Below are positions 61,977 through 64,000 of a DNA stretch of 64,000 bases, one piece after another (within the stretch, counting starts at the first letter, position 1; the number at the start of each line of letters is the position of its first letter). The notes under the pieces were generated by a model, which did no database searches, was not told where the DNA came from, and saw nothing but the letters and a program-made list of their open reading frames with translations. The stretch comes from Pirellulales bacterium (GTDB lineage: Bacteria > Planctomycetota > Planctomycetia > Pirellulales > JACPPG01): assembly GCA_036499395.1 (NCBI GenBank), contig DASYDW010000077.1:1-64000 (forward strand). The letters are read 5' to 3'. A program made the position numbers and the translations under genes.

Positions 61977-63419
61977 ATGCTTTCCAACCCCGTCAAAAGC
62001 CGGTTCGACAGATACTTGCTGGACAGATTAGCTACCTCGATCATCGTCTGCATCGCGGCAACTTCCTCGCTCATCGGCCATCATCAAGCGCACTCAGCCG
62101 AACCTCCGCGTGGTCCGAATATCATATTCATCTTGGCCGATGATCTGGGCTACGGCGACATCGGTTCCTACGGCCAACAGCGCATAAAAACATCGAATCT
62201 CGATCGGCTTGCGGCCGCTGGCATGCGGTTCACTGATTGCTACGCCGGCAGCACTGTTTGCGCCCCATCACGCTGTGCCTTGATGACAGGCCTGCATAGC
62301 GGCCACGGTCGGATTCGCGGTAACGGTGAGGTTCCGCTTTCCGCCACGGACGTCACGATCGCCAAGATTCTGAAGCAAGCCGGATACGTGACGGGAATTT
62401 TCGGCAAGTGGGGGCTAGGCGAAGCTGAGACCACCGGCGTGCCAAATGCGCAAGGGTTCGATGAATGGTTCGGCTATTTAAATCAAAAACACGCCCACAA
62501 TTACTATCCCGACTTTCTGTGGCATAACCGCGAACGGCAGCCGATCGCCGGCAACGTCGTTGTGAACAACGTCGCCCGCGAACGCGCCGTTTATTCGCAA
62601 GATTTGTTCGTGCAACATGCGATCGACTTCCTGGATCGGCATCAGCGAGATCGTTTTTTTCTGTACCTTCCGTTCACCAGCCCTCATGCGAACAACGAGG
62701 CGGGACAGCAAGGGATGGAAATCCCCACGGACGAACCTTATTCCCATGAATCATGGCCGGCGGCGCAAAAGAATCATGCCGCCATGATTACGCGGTTGGA
62801 CCGGGATGTTGGTAGCATCCTCGATCGACTGCACGAACTACAGTTGGACCAGCAGACGATCGTGTTTTTTTCCAGCGACAATGGTCCGCACAAGGAAGGG
62901 GGCGCCGATCCGAAATTCTTCGACAGCGCCGGTCCCTTGCGCGGGCACAAGCGTGATCTGTACGAGGGAGGAATCCGCGTTCCCATGATCGTCCGCTGGC
63001 CTGGGAACGTCGCGGCCGGCTCAACCAACGACCACGCCTGGGCCTTCTGGGATGTGCTACCGACACTCGCCGAATTAGCAGGTGCTAAACCGGCCGCGGG
63101 CATCGACGGTATCTCGGTCGTGCCAACGCTACTCGGCGCCGATGCCGCCGGGCGCGAACAACCCAGGCACGAGTTCTTGTACTGGGAATTCCACGAGCGC
63201 GGTTTCAAACAGGCGGTCCGCGCCGGCTCGTGGAAGGCCATCCGTTTCGGCCTAAAGGGGCCCATCGAACTTTACGATCTGGACAAAGATCTCGGCGAAA
63301 CCACCGACGTGGGCAAGGATCATCCCGGTGTGGTGGCAAAGCTGACGAATATGTTGGACACTGCGCGGACCGAATCGGCCGACTGGCCTGTCCGCGAGAA
63401 CGATGCCCCGCAGCGCTAA
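61977..63419 (+). CDS. Secreted sulfatase (type I)
   Basis: The 480-residue enzyme has a signal peptide (IIVCIAATSSLIGHHQAHSA), the metal-binding ADDLGYGD (DD 55-56) and the sulfatase signature VCAPSRCALMTG. In that signature C95 is converted to formylglycine; this needs a maturation enzyme encoded elsewhere. IFGKWGLG and SSDNGPHKEGG further support the fold. It hydrolyses sulfate esters of an unknown polysaccharide, probably in the periplasm or outside. It follows the PL10 fusion protein on the same strand, so a role in the breakdown of sulfated or pectin-like polysaccharides is a fair inference. Confidence 0.93.
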   Translation: MLSNPVKSRFDRYLLDRLATSIIVCIAATSSLIGHHQAHSAEPPRGPNIIFILADDLGYGDIGSYGQQRIKTSNLDRLAAAGMRFTDCYAGSTVCAPSRCALMTGLHSGHGRIRGNGEVPLSATDVTIAKILKQAGYVTGIFGKWGLGEAETTGVPNAQGFDEWFGYLNQKHAHNYYPDFLWHNRERQPIAGNVVVNNVARERAVYSQDLFVQHAIDFLDRHQRDRFFLYLPFTSPHANNEAGQQGMEIPTDEPYSHESWPAAQKNHAAMITRLDRDVGSILDRLHELQLDQQTIVFFSSDNGPHKEGGADPKFFDSAGPLRGHKRDLYEGGIRVPMIVRWPGNVAAGSTNDHAWAFWDVLPTLAELAGAKPAAGIDGISVVPTLLGADAAGREQPRHEFLYWEFHERGFKQAVRAGSWKAIRFGLKGPIELYDLDKDLGETTDVGKDHPGVVAKLTNMLDTARTESADWPVRENDAPQR

Positions 63420-63500
63420 TGGACCTGTCATGCTCGGGAAGGATGGCTGAGTAAGCAGCGTAACCGCTCGCAAACGGCCAATAGTCAGGTGTTTGTTCGG

Positions 63501-64000
63501 CTACCTTGTACTGGCGCTCTGCGCCCAATCGGTCAGCGCGGCGCGACTGGTGGCGATTTTCTCAAAAGCCCAATAGATGTCGTCCATATCCTGGCGAGGA
63601 CCGAGAAACATGCCTTGCTCAAGCCACAGCGATTGTTCGCGACAAAGCAGATCGCTATTCGGGCACTTCACTCGCTCGTAATCCAGCGTGTCAGCGATAC
63701 GCGGCAGGTAAGGTCCGAACGCACGATTACGAAACATCGGCTGTTGCGGCAGCGAGTAGCCATAACCGGGTGAGCACGGAATTCCCTCGGCGCGTAATGC
63801 TTCGATCACCGTGGCACGCGGCACGCCGAGTTCCTGCTCGACGACGCGCATCATGAACAGGTGGTACGCATGTCGCGTGCAATAGTCAGGGCGTTCCTGC
63901 GGGTGCAGGCCGGGTAACGCCGCGATCTTTTCGGCGAGATATTTCCCGTTGCCGTCGCGTGTTTTTGTTTGCTCTTCGAGGCGCTCTAGCTGCGCATTCA
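63501..64000 (-). CDS. DegT/DnrJ/EryC1/StrS aminotransferase, C-terminal part only
   Basis: The gene enters from the right edge and its 5' part lies outside the window. The readable part runs on through LPGLHPQERPDYCTRHAYHL, RVVEQELGVPRATVIEALRA, EGIPCSPGYG and MFLGPRQDMDDIYWAFEKIA. These match the C-terminal domain of PLP-dependent sugar aminotransferases, for which the 'H..(F/Y)..R' segment and a late 'G...D.D.I..A..KI' end are typical. The lysine and other PLP residues are not visible. The likely substrate is a nucleotide-linked keto sugar. Confidence 0.8.
   Translation of the reverse strand, partial: NAQLERLEEQTKTRDGNGKYLAEKIAALPGLHPQERPDYCTRHAYHLFMMRVVEQELGVPRATVIEALRAEGIPCSPGYGYSLPQQPMFRNRAFGPYLPRIADTLDYERVKCPNSDLLCREQSLWLEQGMFLGPRQDMDDIYWAFEKIATSRAALTDWAQSASTR

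Overview
The window looks like chromosomal DNA of a planctomycete, probably from the Pirellulales side of the phylum. This is inferred from gene content, not from a marker gene. The evidence is: GC-rich codon use with several GTG/TTG starts; two DUF1559 prepilin-like proteins; two PEP-CTERM proteins carrying almost identical dockerin-like repeats; an ECF sigma factor divergent from a Ser/Thr kinase-WD40 protein; sulfatases; secreted WD40 protein; and a 2-oxoglutarate:ferredoxin oxidoreductase in place of a dehydrogenase complex. Most genes are housekeeping or accessory genes typical of these bacteria.

Layout. 0-8 kb: a secreted sorbosone/glucose dehydrogenase-like PEP-CTERM protein, a very large secreted TIM-barrel protein and a degenerate sulfatase, all on the minus strand. 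8.5-12 kb: a hybrid histidine kinase with an ethylene-receptor-like membrane sensor, a DUF892 ferritin-like protein and small proteins. 12.3-16.7 kb: ECF sigma factor and divergent kinase-WD40 protein that has lost both catalytic aspartates. 16.8-26 kb: DinB, UbiD, a prepilin peptidase homologue, a pteridine-reductase-like SDR, CHAD, PilZ-like, RibBA and an unknown protein. 26.5-30.6 kb: KorA-KorB flanked on each side by a CBS-pair protein. 30.7-39.1 kb: a Lys/Ala-rich small protein, secreted WD40 protein, hydroxyacid dehydrogenase, EamA transporter, serine hydrolase and YeiH-type transporter. 39.4-44.8 kb: a small genomic island inserted in tRNA-His. 44.9-50.2 kb: glycerophosphodiesterase, BtuF-like protein, metallophosphatase and PAS histidine kinase. 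50.2-57.6 kb: an eight-gene pseudopilin/secretion operon. 58-64 kb: a three-part hydrolase-lyase fusion, an intact sulfatase and the end of a DegT aminotransferase.

The most unusual item is the 4.35-kb island. A 95-bp perfect direct repeat (40285-40379 and 44639-44733) contains the 3' part of tRNA-His plus its terminator. Between the copies lie a sigma-54 activator, a divergent candidate -24/-12 promoter, three palindromes between them, and a two-gene operon (PEP-CTERM/dockerin protein, then DUF1559 pseudopilin with an ATGA overlap). No integrase is visible. It reads as a self-regulated surface-protein cassette carried on a tRNA-targeted element.

Other points of interest are the predicted pseudokinase, the pseudo-sulfatase, the copper/ethylene-type sensor, the beta-lactamase/DUF5060/PL10 fusion, and a secretion operon with three consecutive GspF-type genes and no secretin. 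Function assignments rest on motifs read by eye; no database search was run.
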